The notes beneath the pieces are model-generated. The model did no database searches. It worked only from the letters and a program-made list of their open reading frames with translations, and was not told the DNA's origin. Source: Microcaldota archaeon (GTDB taxonomy: Archaea > Micrarchaeota > Micrarchaeia > Micrarchaeales > Micrarchaeaceae). Taken from it: a DNA stretch of 5,485 bases. Location: NCBI GenBank assembly GCA_021851535.1, contig JAJZDT010000020.1, forward strand, positions 1-5,485, read 5' to 3'. Of the stretch, positions 5,222-5,485 are shown piece after piece. The first letter of the stretch is position 1, and each line of letters opens with the position of its first letter. The position numbers were made by a program, and so were the translations under genes.

Positions 5222-5485
5222 ATGGACCAAGATACTAATTTGAAAACTTTATTGAATCGGATAAAAAAACATTATCTGATTTTATTTATACTATGCTCAA
5301 TAATAATTTTTATAGTTCTATCATTTTATCTTGTGATGTTTGTATTATCATTTTTTTCAACGCCGTTGCCAACATATCATTTTTCACGTGAAATCAATAT
5401 TACAAATTCAACGAATAATACCGTAAAATTAACAAAAAACACTCTTATAATAATTAATGGAAGTAGTATAAGCGATAACATATAT
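5222..5485 (+). CDS. Partial membrane-anchored protein, cut by the right edge
   Basis: ATG 5222 opens a frame that stays open for 88 codons to the end of the window. The N-terminus (1-17) is polar with a basic patch, RIKKH (13-17). Residues 18-46 are strongly hydrophobic (LILFILCSIIIFIVLSFYLV and on), a single transmembrane segment or signal anchor. What follows is rich in Asn, Thr and Ser, with N-glycosylation type sequons at N59, N62, N65 and N79. The positive patch before the helix predicts that the Asn-rich part lies outside the cell, as in many archaeal surface proteins. The family is not recognised and the C-terminal part is unseen. A hairpin and its own TATA-like element separate it from the salvage genes, so it is probably a separate unit. 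Confidence 0.6.
   Translation, partial: MDQDTNLKTLLNRIKKHYLILFILCSIIIFIVLSFYLVMFVLSFFSTPLPTYHFSREINITNSTNNTVKLTKNTLIIINGSSISDNIY

Overview
The window looks archaeal. It is AT-rich. Two upstream regions carry a BRE-plus-TATA arrangement. Two ribosome binding sites resemble the archaeal GGTGAT type. The adenylyltransferase is of the archaeal NadM type, and the regulator joins an AbrB/SpoVT-like DNA-binding domain to a PhoU-like domain, a pairing common in archaea. A small-genome (DPANN or ARMAN-like) lineage would fit, but the window alone cannot fix the taxon.

Layout. Bases 1-103 are richer in GC than what follows and hold an uncertain minus-strand open frame that runs off the left edge, plus several hairpins. 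Bases 104-285 are an AT-rich promoter region. From 286 to 1161 lies a DEDD (RNase H-fold) 3'-5' exonuclease-like gene with a cysteine-rich zinc-ribbon tail. Bases 1162-1521 hold no convincing protein gene. They contain a chain of RNA hairpins ending in a clear tRNA-like T-arm, acceptor strand and class II variable arm, with no recognisable 5' half nearby. A minus-strand gene (1522-2394) encodes the AbrB-PhoU regulator. Diverging from it across a 111-bp promoter region are three plus-strand genes: nicotinamide phosphoribosyltransferase (2506-4029), nicotinamide-nucleotide adenylyltransferase (4036-4554) and a Nudix ADP-ribose pyrophosphatase (4597-5127). A hairpin follows, then the start of a single-pass membrane protein cut by the right edge.

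How the genes fit together. The three plus-strand genes form a compact NAD+ salvage module. Nicotinamide plus PRPP gives NMN, and NMN plus ATP gives NAD+. The Nudix enzyme would split ADP-ribose into AMP and ribose 5-phosphate, which can be turned back into PRPP. Together they can recycle both products of NAD+ glycohydrolase cleavage. That fits ordinary salvage, or replenishment of NAD+ under attack by NADase-type defence. The divergent regulator and a perfect inverted repeat just after the salvage TATA box suggest local control. The most puzzling part is the orphan tRNA-like 3' domain with its folded upstream region. It could be a split or intron-containing tRNA, an integration scar, or an undescribed RNA.
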